Shown: in pieces, positions 1 through 10,994 of the stretch
How the letters are laid out: every line of letters begins with the position of its first letter
Position numbering within the stretch: the stretch's first letter is position 1
Assembly (NCBI GenBank): GCA_003260075.1
Contig: QLIY01000294.1
Location: 103,576 to 167,575 of the forward strand
Source of the DNA: Phallusia mammillata
Taxonomy: Eukaryota; Chordata; Ascidiacea; Phlebobranchia; Ascidiidae
DNA: 64,000 bases
Direction: 5' to 3'
Made by a program: the position numbers and the translations under genes
The notes under the pieces: generated by a model
Told to the model about the DNA's origin: nothing
What the model saw: the letters and a program-made list of their open reading frames with translations, nothing else
Databases searched by the model: none

Positions 1-29
1 TTTCTTTAATTGTCAGATTTTTTTCTTAG

Positions 30-227
30 GTGATTATTTTTTACGAGGGAAAGCCAGCAAGCAGTAACGAACGGAAGCAATTTGATGAAATTGCAGGAAA
101 AACAGGTTCTGTTTTCTACTACGACCGTGTTGCGGGAAATTTCGGAGTCAGTAGTTGGCAATTTCTGAATGATAATTTCTGTACGGAACCATGTGATCAC
201 GTGGTACACGAACATGATTCTGAATGA
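30..227 (+). CDS. Terminal exon of an upstream Ly6-CCP-VWA family gene (partial)
   Basis: A 3' splice site (pyrimidine tract then TTAG) precedes an open reading frame in phase 0 that ends at TGA 225-227. The 65 residues match the ninth exons of the two complete genes at 45.5 and 49.6 kb: a hydrophobic strand start, GK-A-S, a VFYYD block, GNFGV, and the family-specific tail FC-x2-PC-x-HVVHEHD. It would encode the last beta strand and helix of a VWA-type fold plus a short cysteine-containing tail of a secreted protein. The first eight exons lie outside the window to the left. No lesion is visible, so the gene may be active. Confidence 0.8.
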   Translation: MIIFYEGKPASSNERKQFDEIAGKTGSVFYYDRVAGNFGVSSWQFLNDNFCTEPCDHVVHEHDSE

Positions 228-3200
228 ACTTTGAACTCGATGTGTTAAAAGTTCCTGAATTTAATATGCGTTTAAAACCACTTTGCTTAACTAATCAGTC
301 CATATAAAGCAAGACTTATGTGCTATTGAAAACAGACCAAAGTTGTTTGGATTTATTACCGTGTTTTGCTTTATGTGAGTATAGTTTACAGTTTGATTAC
401 AAACTTTTATTAGGTCTACAAGCTTATAGTAATCTGCATTAATTGGCTGTGGCAAACATACGTTGTTGTGCAGACAATCGTTCATACAAACGTGTTCAAA
501 CTGTAAAATATGTTGAAGAAAGCAGAAAGTGAACTAGGTAATAAATTTGTAATAAACAATATTGGTCACCACACACAACTTTCTCTCGTTTTAAAGAATC
601 AGCAAATGACATGGTTGTGGTGAAAATGTACTCTTTGATGTTTGACAATGTTTTTTGAAGACGGAATGCGTTGACGTAACTAAACAGGACATGGGTTTCA
701 ACACGGAGCAAGAGGAAATCTTTCCAAAAGCAGTTGTCTCAAAAGACTACTATTCAGAATTGTAAGCGGGCTCAAATTAGTGCCTGATCTCGATGCCACA
801 AGCCAAAATCCCTGCTCAAACCCGATTTACCAAGGTAGGTCCGAAAGTTGATGCCGAGTGTAAAAGTCGGCCCCGAATAAAGCCTGTATGAACAAAAAAG
901 ACCGGCTCCACTTACAACTCTGCTCGTATTTATTCGTTCCTCCGAAAATCGTATTGCATTTGCTTAAGAATAACAAAGGCTATAAGTTTAATTAATTTTA
1001 TCGCCGCCGTCTTTCTTTTTTTGCTTATTTCGCTACAATTCTCGAAATTGTCGCTTTTCATACACAGTTCAAGGAAACAAATCGACCATCGTTAACTGTC
1101 ACATAAGTTTTCTTTTTTTAGATTATTAAGAAATTAAACTTTTCCATCTCCATATTAGAAAGTGAGTAAAGCCTGCACAGGTAAAACACGATTTTTTTAT
1201 AATCTGGTTACGAATATAACAGCAAATTGATATCAATATGAAATATATGTCTCACTTCCATTTGTCGAAACATCATGTCTCTGAACCAGTAAGATCGTCT
1301 CAGCGGATTGTTTGTTATTTTAATTTACTTAGGCACCTGTTTTGCTTGAGTAAAAAACGTCACCTTGACCGTTTTGTATAGTTTCGTGCTTATGGAAGAA
1401 CTGCGTCTACGCCATGTNTAATTTACTTAGGCACCTGCTTTGCTTGAGTAAAAAACGTCACCTTGACCGTTTTGTATGGTTTCGTGCTTGTGGAAGAACT
1501 GCGTCTACGCCATGTGTCCTGCTGTTAACTGAGTGAGGGGGGGGGGGGTTTAATTTACTTAGGCACCTGTTTTGCTTGAGTAAAAAACGTCACCTTGACC
1601 GTTTTGTATAGTTTCGTGCTTATGGAAGAACTGCGTCTACGCCATGTGTCCTGCTGTTAACTGAGTGAGGTTGATTTCAACAACAGTATTTAATATAAAC
1701 AAAGAAAAGAATTTTTTTGTCTTCTGTTTCCAGGAAACTGCTTTCACTACAATGACTATTTTTAACTTAAAATCTGGAGTTAATGAACTCATTAAGGAAA
1801 CCAGATAAATTAACCCTTTGAGGGTTACTGGTACATATTTGTACCACAACTTTGAAGCGTCGTAGAAAATTAATTTGTTGTTCGATCGGGGGGGGGGAAA
1901 TATATGTCTCACTTCCATTTGTCGAAACATCATGTCTCTGAACCAGTAAGATCGTCTCAGCGGATTGTTTGTTATGGGGGGGGGGAAACAACTGTATTTA
2001 ATATAAACAAAGAAAAGAATTTTTTTGTCTTCTATTTTCAGGAAACTGTTTTCACTACAATGACTATTTTTAACTTAAAATCTGAAGTTAATGAACTCAT
2101 TAAGGAAACCAGATAAATTAACTCGTAAAAAAATGTTACAAAAAAATGCGGAATGCAGAAATAAGAGGCTTTATTTGGATGTACGAAGGGGGGGGGGGGT
2201 AAAAAAATGTTACCAAAAAATGCGGAATGCAGAAATAAGAGGCTTTATTTGGATGTACGAAGAAGCAATGTCTATAAATATAACACTTGAACGACTGTAA
2301 TGATTTTACAAGTGATTGGTCTGTTAATTGCGTTGTGCCATTGGTTTCAAAACTTGTATAGATTGGAACGGTTTGCCCAAAACACTGAGGAAACAAAACG
2401 ACTCCAGTTGATGACTCTCATTCTAGGAGAGATTTGGATTCAACAATTATGATATTTTATCGCTAAATTCGATATACTTTGACGTCATAGAATGGCCATT
2501 GAGCAACGTATAATTAGTAAACACTTCTTTAAATTGTAAATTACTCTATCATATCAAATCAATTGATACCATTACCTTCCATGCATTTACACAATTGGTA
2601 AATTTGAATAAACCAGCAAGATTAGCGATTCCAAATAAATGTGCAAGACACGAGTTTCGCCCCCAACCAGGGCTGATCAGTTTTTTTTTCTTGATTGAAT
2701 TTAAATTAAGTACAGCAGACTAGACTTGTAAACGGGCCTGAAAGAGGAGTTTAGATCGTTTTGAGAAGCTCGTTTAGGCCCGTAAAGACAGCTACTAGCG
2801 TAGGGGGGGGGGTCTTGATTGAATTTAAATTACGTACAGCAGACTAGACTTGTAAACGGGCCTGAAAGAGGAGTTTAAATCGTTTTGAGAAGCTCGTTTA
2901 GGCCCGTAAAGACAGCTACTAGCGTACTGTGAAATAAAATTATGTCCCGCAGGTGTTGTTGGAAAGATCCATTCTCCAGCATGCACTCTGTTGCACTACC
3001 TAACGGTCGCTCTTTGAAGGCATTTTTCATTGAGTGGGGCTGAAAATTGTAAGAGACAGAATGCCTGATTCATAGTGTTACTGTAGATATTAAATTATCT
3101 AAATTGACAACCAAAATTAGAAGCATTGGGCATGATAGGTTCGAAACCACTTCTTCAGTTAAACAGTTGTCTCCAACCTACAGCATCACAGCGCATGCAC

Positions 3201-3500
3201 CGCATTAAAGGGGGGGGGGGGCGACAACCAAAATTAGAAGCATTGGGTATGATAGGTTCGAAACCACTTCTTCAGTTAAGCAGTTGTCTCCAACCTACAG
3301 CATCACAGCGCATGCACCGCATTAAAGGGGCTGAATTGGAAGATTTGGTTGGTTACATACCTCGTGATCGTGATTACTTAGTACGTTTCACGCCGTGTCA
3401 AGTAAATTTCGGCTTATGCACCAACAAAAAAAGCGTCCTTTAACGAATCACGACGCCTTTACGACGCCTTATTACGAGCACCATGAAATGCGGGACTGCA
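228..3500. other. Intergenic stretch with unmerged local duplications
   Basis: No supported gene. It is a patchwork of blocks repeated on either side of poly-G runs at about 1537-1548, 1888-1897, 1976-1984, 2189-2199, 2803-2811 and 3210-3221, and of one single N at 1418. Examples: 1419-1536 versus 1551-1668; 1245-1318 versus 1902-1975; 2115-2188 versus 2200-2262; 2690-2800 versus 2812-2925; 3101-3208 versus 3222-3327. Copies differ by only a few bases. Short open frames here are produced by the repeats and have no domain similarity I recognise. Confidence 0.75.
755..922. mobile_element. Short hAT-type MITE
   Basis: The ends form imperfect inverted repeats (CAGAATTGTAAG at the left, CTTACAACTCTG at the right) and the flanking 8-mers CTACTATT and CTCGTATT agree at six of eight positions. 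hAT transposons make 8-bp target duplications and their termini start with CA(G). The GC-rich GGGCC-type interior recurs at 24.1 kb and 29.3-29.6 kb, so this is a repeat family. It has no coding capacity. Confidence 0.5.
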
Positions 3501-3504
3501 AAGT

Positions 3505-3804
3505 ACCCAGTCAGAAATTCACGTGTACCACGTCCGTGCTATGCAGTTGATGGAATATGGCTTCAGAAATGCATTGTCTCTCTGTGTGCAATTTCCCCAC
3601 AAACTTATTGAGGATGCGTTCCGACTTACGTGTAGGATCACGCTTTAAACGCTTGTAAGTCGAAGTATCCAGTAATAAGTCAGACATTTTCTTATGGTAA
3701 TCTGGGTGGTTCATGATAACAGTACAGTTACCTTTCTCTGCGGGTAAGATCGAGATGTCTTCATTTGACCTGTATAGGACGTCGAAACGTCGGACTAAAA
3801 TCAC
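3505..3804 (-). mobile_element. Penelope-like element relic, N-terminal part of reverse transcriptase
   Basis: On the minus strand the open frame reads ILPAEKGNCTVIM, then DY-KKM-DLL, TYKRLKRDPT and ILNKF. This block is characteristic of the region just before the catalytic reverse-transcriptase motifs in Penelope-like elements (consensus ILPADKGN...VVM...DY...KM...LL...TY..L..DPT). The catalytic YxDD region and the GIY-YIG endonuclease are absent here, so this is a 5'-and-3'-truncated dead fragment. Family assignment rests on the motif order, not on a search. Confidence 0.7.
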
Positions 3805-3884
3805 ATTTGCCAGAAGTGCTCTTTAAACTTGATATTGCAACGTAATATTGACATGGAACTTTTTAAATGAGTGGTCATAATTGC

Positions 3885-5890
3885 TCAATGTGTACATACC
3901 AATTTTCTGAATTCGACCTGGAACTTTTTGATACTCCAGAAAAAGAGTCCAGCATAACTTTTGATGAGATGCAAGCTGTAGTGTACATAACTTGTTACAT
4001 AGTTCGCAAAGGTGATAACTTCAAATTGAATGACACATGATACTCTGCCAGCAAAAGGGTCCAGCATAACTTTTGATGACATGCAAGCCGTAGAACTACA
4101 GCTAATTTTTTTATGGGTACATTTATGGGTTTGTTTTATTTTCAACATATGCCAATGAGTCAACGACAAAAAAGGTTGCACAATAATACAATTAAATGTC
4201 TTGAAAAAGAGACTGCAAATAACATATCTGTTTAATTGTACGTTTAATATCAGTTTTATAGCCTATAATTTCGTTTTTCAAAACGAAAGTCAAACGAAAT
4301 GAAAAAACATGCATTTACATAGGCTGAATATGCCCCAGGAGCTTGTGTAATTAACTGCAAAATGTATTTATTGTACTTGTACCTGCTTTGCAACGATGAG
4401 ATTTTATTTCCGATTTACTGCTTTGCTGATCTGTTTGCTTTTCAGCAAAATCGAAGGTAGGACGATGTTCACTTGTATTTGTGTACATATACATTACAAT
4501 TAATTTCTTTATCTTGCATTTTGTTATTGCAGCTTTATAATGTATGACGTGTCAGGTTTGGGACAGTTTTGAAGACTGCAATGTGAACGGAAGAATACAG
4601 GAATGTATGCCAAACCAAGTAGGTAGTTTTTCATTCATACAGTGCAACAATGCAAATAACAATAACCTCACTCTTTGTCCAGAATTCTTGCGAAACTGTA
4701 ATACGGCGTATTTACAAAAATCATCACAGAATTTTTAAGCAATGCAAGGAGAAAATTACTTGCAAAGAAAACCAAATTCAGGTAAAATTATGTGAGTGGC
4801 AGTAAACGGACCTGCCTAATGTTAATTTCATATCATTTAGATCACAAGGTTATCTGGCAGATCAACACAATCCATCTCGGATCAAACCAGTTCGTTCGGG
4901 GGGGGGGTGCCAGGAAAAGAGTCCAGCATAACTTTTGATGAGATGCAAGCTGTAGTGTACATGGGGGGGGGGCAGAAAAAGAGTCCAGCATAACTTTTGA
5001 TGAGATGCAAGCTGTAGTGTACATAACTTGTTACATAGTTCGCAAAGGTGATAACTTCAAATTGAATGACACATGATACTCTGCCAGCAAAAGGGTCCAG
5101 CATAACTTTTGATGACATGCAAGCCGTAGAACTACAGCTAATTCTTTTATGGGTACATTTATGGGTTTGTTTTATTTTCAACATATGCCAATAAGTCAAC
5201 GACAAAAAAGGTTGCACAATAATACAATTAAATGTCTTGGAAAAGAGACTGCAAATAACATATCTGTTTAATTGTACGTTTAATATCAGTTTTATAGCCT
5301 ATAATTTCGTTTTTCAAAACGAAAGTCAAACGAAATGAAAAAACATGCATTTACATAGGCTGAATATGCCCCAGGAGCTTGTGTAATTAACTGCAAAATG
5401 TATTTATTGTACTTGTACCTGCTTTGCAACGATGAGATTTTATTTCCGATTTACTGCTTTGCTGATCTGTTTGCTTTTCAGCAAAATCGAAGGTAGGACG
5501 ATGTTCACTTGTATTTGTGTACATATACATTACAATTAATTTCTTTATCTTGCATTTTGTTATTGCAGCTTTATAATGTATGACGTGTCAGGTTTGGGAC
5601 AGTTTTGAAGACTGCAATGTGAACGGAAGAATACAGGAATGTATGCCAAACCAAGTAGGTAGTTTTTCATTCATACAGTGCAACAATGCAAATAACAATA
5701 ACCTCACTCTTTGTCCAGAATTCTTGCGAAACTGTAATACGGCGTATTTACAAAAATCATCACAGAATTTTTAAACAATGCAAGGAGAAAATTACTTGCA
5801 AAGAAAACCAACTTCAGGTAAAATTATGTGAGTGGCACTAAACGGACCAGCCTAATGTTAATTTTAAATCGTTTAGAACACAAGGTTATC
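3885..5890 (+). repeat. About 1-kb direct tandem duplication
   Basis: Roughly 3940-4898 is repeated at about 4976-5935 with very few differences (for example TTTTAAGCAATG versus TTTTAAACAATG). The two copies are separated by poly-G runs near 4899-4906 and 4964-4972 and by a third short copy of the first 50 bases between these runs. It carries the first four exons of the dead Ly6-CCP-VWA gene. Two haplotypes placed in series would look the same as a real tandem duplication. Confidence 0.8.
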
Positions 5891-6730
5891 TGGCAGATTA
5901 ACACAATCCAACTCGGATCAAACCAGTTCGTTCTGTACTTGTTGTTGCGATACAGATATGTGCAACATTGCTGCATCTACTTGTCACCCGTCTATTGTTC
6001 AACCATTACCCGGTAAACACGACGCTATTGTGTGTGTTATCCATGCGAAGGAGTGAATTAAAAAAAAACTAGTAAAGCGGAACAAAAATGTAATTACTCA
6101 GGTAGATGTAGAAAAAAAAAAGCATCTCAATATTTGTTGATATTTGATGAATTATTTTGGTGGATCCGTCAGTGCCTACAAAACTTAGCGGGGAAATTCC
6201 AACAAAAGGTTTTCCAATATCAATGTTCAGAGGTGGATTATTCATATATGCGATTGGTCATAAAACAAACGTCTGCAGAAATAATAGAACGTGGAAATAT
6301 GAACCACCATGTTATGGAAGTAAGCTCCAACTCAAAATTACGACTTTGCCAGGAAGCTGTTTTCCATATTTGGTGTACGATTTTGCGGATCTAATTCATG
6401 TTTCGATACCTGGTGGTCTTGAGAAAATCGCTTTGGTATTTGAAGGATTTTACAGTAATGTTCTCGTAATTATTTTGAGTTTTAAATTGGATTCTTATCG
6501 ATTTGGTTTTTAAATAAACAATAATTACTATTTTGCAGTGCGAGCGTGGTTGCTGAAGATTGCGCAAATGAAACAATGTTATGGTGTTTATAATGTTGAT
6601 CATACCTTCAATTGTGCTGAATTCCAAACAAATGAAAACAATAGTAACTATGCTGAAAATAGTCATTGCTACGCGGTAAACTTCAACTTAAAGCGACACA
6701 AATTATATAAGACTGTTGTGTATAGTTGAG
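4396..6730 (+). pseudogene. Dead Ly6-CCP-VWA family copy with internal tandem duplication
   Basis: Exon-by-exon match to the genes at 45.5 and 49.6 kb. First half: signal-peptide exon 4396-4456, Ly6 exon 2 4533-4618, Ly6 exon 3 4683-4781, start of exon 4 at about 4842 broken off at a poly-G run near 4900. A second, nearly identical set starts 1036 bases later: exon 1 5432-5492, exon 2 5569-5654, exon 3 5719-5817, exon 4 5877-6012. Exon 2 carries an in-frame TAA (4538-4540 and 5574-5576) where the intact genes have AAA in the ALKCMTC motif. Exon 4 has a conserved Cys codon changed to TCC (Ser). The CCP exon (about 6170-6320) needs a one-base frame change between QYQCSEVDYS and AIGHKTNVCRNN. 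The first VWA exon is readable at 6353-6454. The next (from about 6540) starts correctly (VVAED) and then reads into stops. Exons 8 and 9 are not found. Confidence 0.85.
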
Positions 6731-6739
6731 TAAGCCCGG

Positions 6740-7560
6740 AAAGTACACAAATTTAAGTGCTACAAAACTAAATTGCTTCGCAAATTGCATGTCGTTGTTG
6801 GTGAGAAAGTGTTATTTTTTTTGTACTCACGTTCGATTTTGTCTCAAAGCACAGAAACAGTTCCACTAGAGGAAGTAGTTTATTTGGCAGGAAGCACAAA
6901 TGTTTATGTTTTCTTTGTTGGTAATACTGTTTATACTAATTGATTTTTTTCTAGATATTTACGTAAAGACATTTACGACCACAATGAGCTAAAAACTTAC
7001 CAATCTGCCCCTTTCTAGTATGTTCTCATAACTATAACAAACGACCGGTGGTACAGATCCTGAAGAAATATTGGCGGAGGGGGGGGGGTTAATTGATTTT
7101 TTTCTGGATATTTACGGTAATTTACGTAAAGACATTTACGACCACAATGAGCTAAAACTTACCAATTTGCCCCTTTCTAGTATGTTCTCATGACTATAAC
7201 AAACGACCGGTGGTACAGATCCTGAAGAAATATTGGCGGAGTTTTTTTCTATATTAATGTCGCAATACACAAATAAAGGAAACTAGGTTGTTTAATAAAA
7301 ATGTAAGCTCAACGAATCGAACTTAGGGGCAATAAAACCAGTGGCAATGGATAAAATGTTTGGATTTACCGTATGGGTTATGGGTTGCTATAGTCCTCCG
7401 AGGATAAAAATGAAAGGGGGGGGGGGGTCAACGAATCGAACTTAGGGGTAATAAAACCAGTGGCAATGGATAAAATGTTTGTATGGGTTGCTATAGTCCT
7501 CCGAGGATAAAAATGAAAGGTTTAAAATGGCAAAAATGTTTTAAATGTTTCCACGATGAA
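6740..7560. other. Non-coding, two poly-G-flanked duplications
   Basis: No gene seen. 6938-7078 is repeated at 7089-7241 around the poly-G run near 7080, and 7303-7415 is repeated at 7427-7517 around the run near 7416. The copies differ by small indels, as allelic copies would. Confidence 0.6.
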
Positions 7561-7569
7561 ATCAGATGG

Positions 7570-8847
7570 TGGCCGACAGCTGCCACTCAAAAAATAATAA
7601 TAATAAAAAAATATTCGAAAATAAATAAAAATAAAATAAAAAAATTTATTAAACAGATAATAATCCAAAACAATTTACTAAAAAAGCACAAAAAAATCAA
7701 AACCAAAAAAGTTTTGTTTAACTCAGTGGTTCTCAAAGCGGTGCCACTTAGCCCACTTGGGGATGAAATTCACCCGGAGAGGGATTCACACGGTTTGGGA
7801 AATCTTTATTTCCAGGTTAAAATCAGTTGTCAGTTTTTAAAAAACAAATATANTAAAGATTTCCCAAAACGTGTGATATTACTATGGGAGGTGGAAATCG
7901 TTGCAACAATGGCAACAGAGCAGGGAATGATTCCCAGAATCAATTTACCGGAGAGGGATTGGGGAGAAAAAAAGCCTTAAAAATATTTACGTTTATATTT
8001 TTGATTATATTTTTGATTTCTTGTTTATTTAACAAACGAAAAAGTGCAAACAGGGGGGGGGGGAAAAAGCCTTAAAAATATTTACGTTTATATTTTTGAT
8101 TTCTTGTTTATTTAACAAACGAAAAAGTGCAAACAAGAACAACCTTCTGGGAAGGCAAAATTGTTGTCCTTTTAATACCATGTATATTTTGCAGATACTT
8201 TTTTGTCGGGGATTAAATGGCCGTGTGTGGAAAAAAAGTTAAAAAAAAACTTTGAGAACCACTGGTTTAACCCGTGGCGAGAATTGCCATTACCCTTTGA
8301 AATGCATTGTGTCGGTCGATGGCTGCCTTTTAGCGGTTTTTCCGCCCAGTTAGGCTTGTTTCTGACATTGAGTGGCAGTTATTTGTTCTGGTTGTCAAAA
8401 ACGTTGATTGTAATTTTACATGCACGTGTCTTCGCTAACAGTTACATGACCATAAAATTTAGCTCGTTTTGGTTGTTTTTAATTTACTTCTAAGTTGCGG
8501 TTTTGGGGCTAGTTTTGACAATTATAGTGGCGGTTTTGAGAATTTGACCTGGCTACACTGCTTTTCATTTATGCCCCAAGCACATGCGGACCTTCTCAGT
8601 AGAACTACTTCCGGGCTTCTGCAGACGCTCAAACGTATCGCTTGGTGTCTGATAGCAGCAATCGACCGATGCAATGCATTTTGAACAGAAACTGCAGCCT
8701 TCGGACACGGGACCATAAACTTTTTTGTGTAATAAATTAATTATATTTTATAGATTAAAATACTTTTGACATGCTTTTTTGTAAAATTGGTGATATTTTT
8801 TTTTACAATTTTATTGTTTTTTTCTGATAACAGCTGTCGGCCACCAT
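7570..8847. mobile_element. Inverted-repeat element carrying a nested hAT MITE
   Basis: The outer ends share the inverted repeat GGTGGCCGACAGCTG (left about 7574-7590) and CAGCTGTCGGCCACC (right about 8831-8845). Inside, a second imperfect inverted pair is present: TGAAATGCATTGTGTCGGTCGAT near 8298 (shown here only as its start) and its partner near 8655-8685. The hAT MITE at 7724-8264 sits inside it. I see no transposase and no clear target duplication for the outer element, so its superfamily is unknown. Confidence 0.45.
7724..8264. mobile_element. hAT-type MITE with TIR CAGTGGTTCTCAAAG
   Basis: The left end reads CAGTGGTTCTCAAAG and the right end CTTTGAGAACCACTG, a perfect 15-bp inverted repeat. 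Flanking 8-mers GTTTAACT (7716-7723) and GTTTAACC (8265-8272) match at seven of eight positions, the hAT target length. The interior contains a block repeated around a poly-G run near 8054, so the true length is shorter than shown. No transposase is encoded. Confidence 0.75.
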
Positions 8848-8849
8848 AC

Positions 8850-9830
8850 TACTGGTTACAATATTGACGGTTCAAACTTTGCGCAGTGCCAGTAACAATT
8901 ATATTAAAATACTTCAAACAATCAATACGTATACTTTAACCCTTTTTTGCGGGGATCAAACTGGGAAAGAGTAAAGCGAGCAACACTATACCGTATTATT
9001 GAAGGAGTTGTGATGATTAATGTAAATAATTATATTCTTGCCCTAAACATTAAATGGTTCCAGAAATTATTAGATGAGAGCTATCGACTGGAAACGTATA
9101 GTGGCACCATACTTTATAGAGGTACAATGTGGTTTAATACCCTTGAGACTTGTACGTCATGCTCTTGGCAATGGCATAAAACCGTTACTTTGTTTTAAGT
9201 ACCAGTTACCTTGCTTGCATCTAATGTATGACTGGTGCAAGTGCAGGAAATAACCAATCACCAAGCACATATGGGAAGCCCGTCACACATAGTGACGCGC
9301 TGCTGCTATAAACGATAGTGATGCCACAATGCCCTATGGCGTAGATATGCTTTCTTGCATTTTCCCCAGTTATACATCTCACATAAATACTTGGCCGTGC
9401 CTGTATCTTTTAACACTTGATGTTGTTTATTTTTATTGCCACATTTATGCAAAAGGTAAAATATCGAAAGTTTGCCTATGCCTCAACTACTCATTTCAAT
9501 GCCGGGTTTATTACGACCATTTCTATGTTGAAACAAAGATGTTTTTGTTGCTTAATGTGTTGGCGCCATTAAGCTAAAGAGGATTGAAAACCTAAACAAT
9601 GAAACACAATTTTGTAACATTCACCAATAAAACATTACACAACGGGCTCGCATGTGCTGTATCTTAGTGTTAAAGAATGGTCCACAAATGATGTACATTT
9701 AAATTTGAATTACAACTTTGTTTGGTCAGGTCACAAAACGCTAGACAATGGTTTCATGCAGTTTTATCCTACTAATAGCATTGTAGGATTTCAATAGTAA
9801 GTTAATAGGACGTCCAATGTATTTTTTATG
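8850..9830. other. Intergenic, nothing recognised
   Basis: Several short open frames exist (for example 8947-9198 and 9329-9577), but none shows a domain, a signal peptide with a matching splice site, or similarity to any other part of the window. Confidence 0.5.
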
Positions 9831-9833
9831 CAG

Positions 9834-10187
9834 TCATGGGCGTCCGCAGGAAAAAAATACAGGGGAGGGCAAACTATCGTCACATCGCCGTTCGATAAAC
9901 GGTATTTCCGAACAAAAATCATCTGACAGTGATACTCTTTCTTGCCAATCCCAATGTAGCAAAGTAGTGCAATAAACACAATATTAACTATTACTGAAAT
10001 ATGTGGTAGGTTGGCAAACGATTTTTAACGGAAGTAGGATTTACATACACGAACCTTATCAGATGTAACAACAGATACAGTGAAGGTATCACATAATGGC
10101 TTTTTGACACATCCATCAATGAGGTAATAATATGCTTGTTACCGAGCTATTGTTAAGTAACAATGTTCGATTCATTTAATCTGTTGT
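9834..10187. repeat. Truncated copy of the ACATGGGCGTCCGCAG element
   Basis: This stretch is nearly identical to 11556-11906, the left two thirds of the inverted-repeat element at 11555-12127. It begins with the same CATGGGCGTCCGCAGG terminus and stops at a single N at 10188, after which the sequence is unrelated. Either a truncated insertion or an assembly break. Confidence 0.7.
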
Positions 10188-10473
10188 NTTCACCCTGCAC
10201 AGTGGTGTGTTGGATAAAACTTAAATATAATATTGTTTGCTAAACGGCAGTAAAAATCATGCACGGGCTACTTAGCTTCCTACGCTTTTATTGACGTAAA
10301 ACTTCAAAGTCCGAAAATAAAAAAATAACGAAATTTTATCGATTTATTCACCTAACGCAGGGTACACAACCTTTTCGCTACGACGGCTGCATGGCAAATC
10401 CTTATTTTACCAAACGGCCGCCATGTGTATTCTTTTTTTGTTTCAAAATTACTGATGTAAATAAATAGCTTTT

Positions 10474-10602
10474 GGGCAGGAACTTGGCCGAATGGTCTGG
10501 CGCGCCTGACCCATATAACCTACAGACTTAATAAAAAACACCTTGATCGGCACTCGTCCCCGGGAGTGTCCTGTGTTCAAACCCAGTGAAAAAAAGAAAT
10601 AG
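10474..10602 (+). mobile_element. tRNA-derived SINE, copy 1
   Basis: It starts GGGCAGGAACTTGGCCGAAT; TGGCCGAATGG fits the A box of a Leu/Ser-type tRNA and GTTCAAACCC is a decayed B box, giving an internal RNA polymerase III promoter. It ends in an A-rich tail. The 10-bp AAATAGCTTT flanks both sides, a likely target duplication. The same unit is found at 42943 and 44185. Being Leu/Ser-like, it has an inserted arm between the boxes. Confidence 0.75.
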
Positions 10603-10715
10603 CTTTAGGCTATAGGCAGGCTATCTACATAAATATACAAACGCCTAGAATAATTACTAACTTCCTACACAAAACTGAGCTGAACAGTCGGACGATCAGT
10701 CCCAATTGTTTATGG

Positions 10716-10994
10716 CAGGGGTGGGCAACCTGCGGCCCACAGAGACGCTTGGATTTCAAAAGTACTGGCAAACGAGTCCAATTGTTACATATTTTTGAGC
10801 TCATTAATGCGCCTGATGCTAGTTTTTTGCGACCTGGCAAAATGTGGCTGGAATCAAATACGAATTATACTTGTAGTTTAGCATATTTGGTAAGCAACAA
10901 AGCAAAATTACTTTGTGTTATACACAGGTGCGGCTCGCGATCCAACTTTGACATTTGTAATTGGCCACACAGTAACAAAGGTTGCCCGCCCCTG
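10716..10994 (+). mobile_element. hAT MITE, TIR CAGGGGTGGGCAACC, perfect 8-bp TSD
   Basis: The left end CAGGGGTGGGCAACC and right end GGTTGCCCGCCCCTG are inverted repeats. GTTTATGG occurs at 10708-10715 and 10995-11002, a perfect 8-bp target duplication. The interior (a segment running GGATTTCAAAAGTACTGGCA through the GAGCTCATTAATGCGCCTG block) is shared in opposite orientation with 16193-16489. Non-autonomous. Confidence 0.85.

Noticed and set aside
3126-3443. 105-codon frame with an internally repeated peptide
   Set aside because: The repeat is a nucleotide duplication around a poly-G run; the peptide repeat is a by-product.
7483-7980. 165-codon plus-strand frame rich in Lys/Ile/Asn
   Set aside because: It runs through the TIRs of two transposable elements, an A-rich stretch and an N; no protein features.
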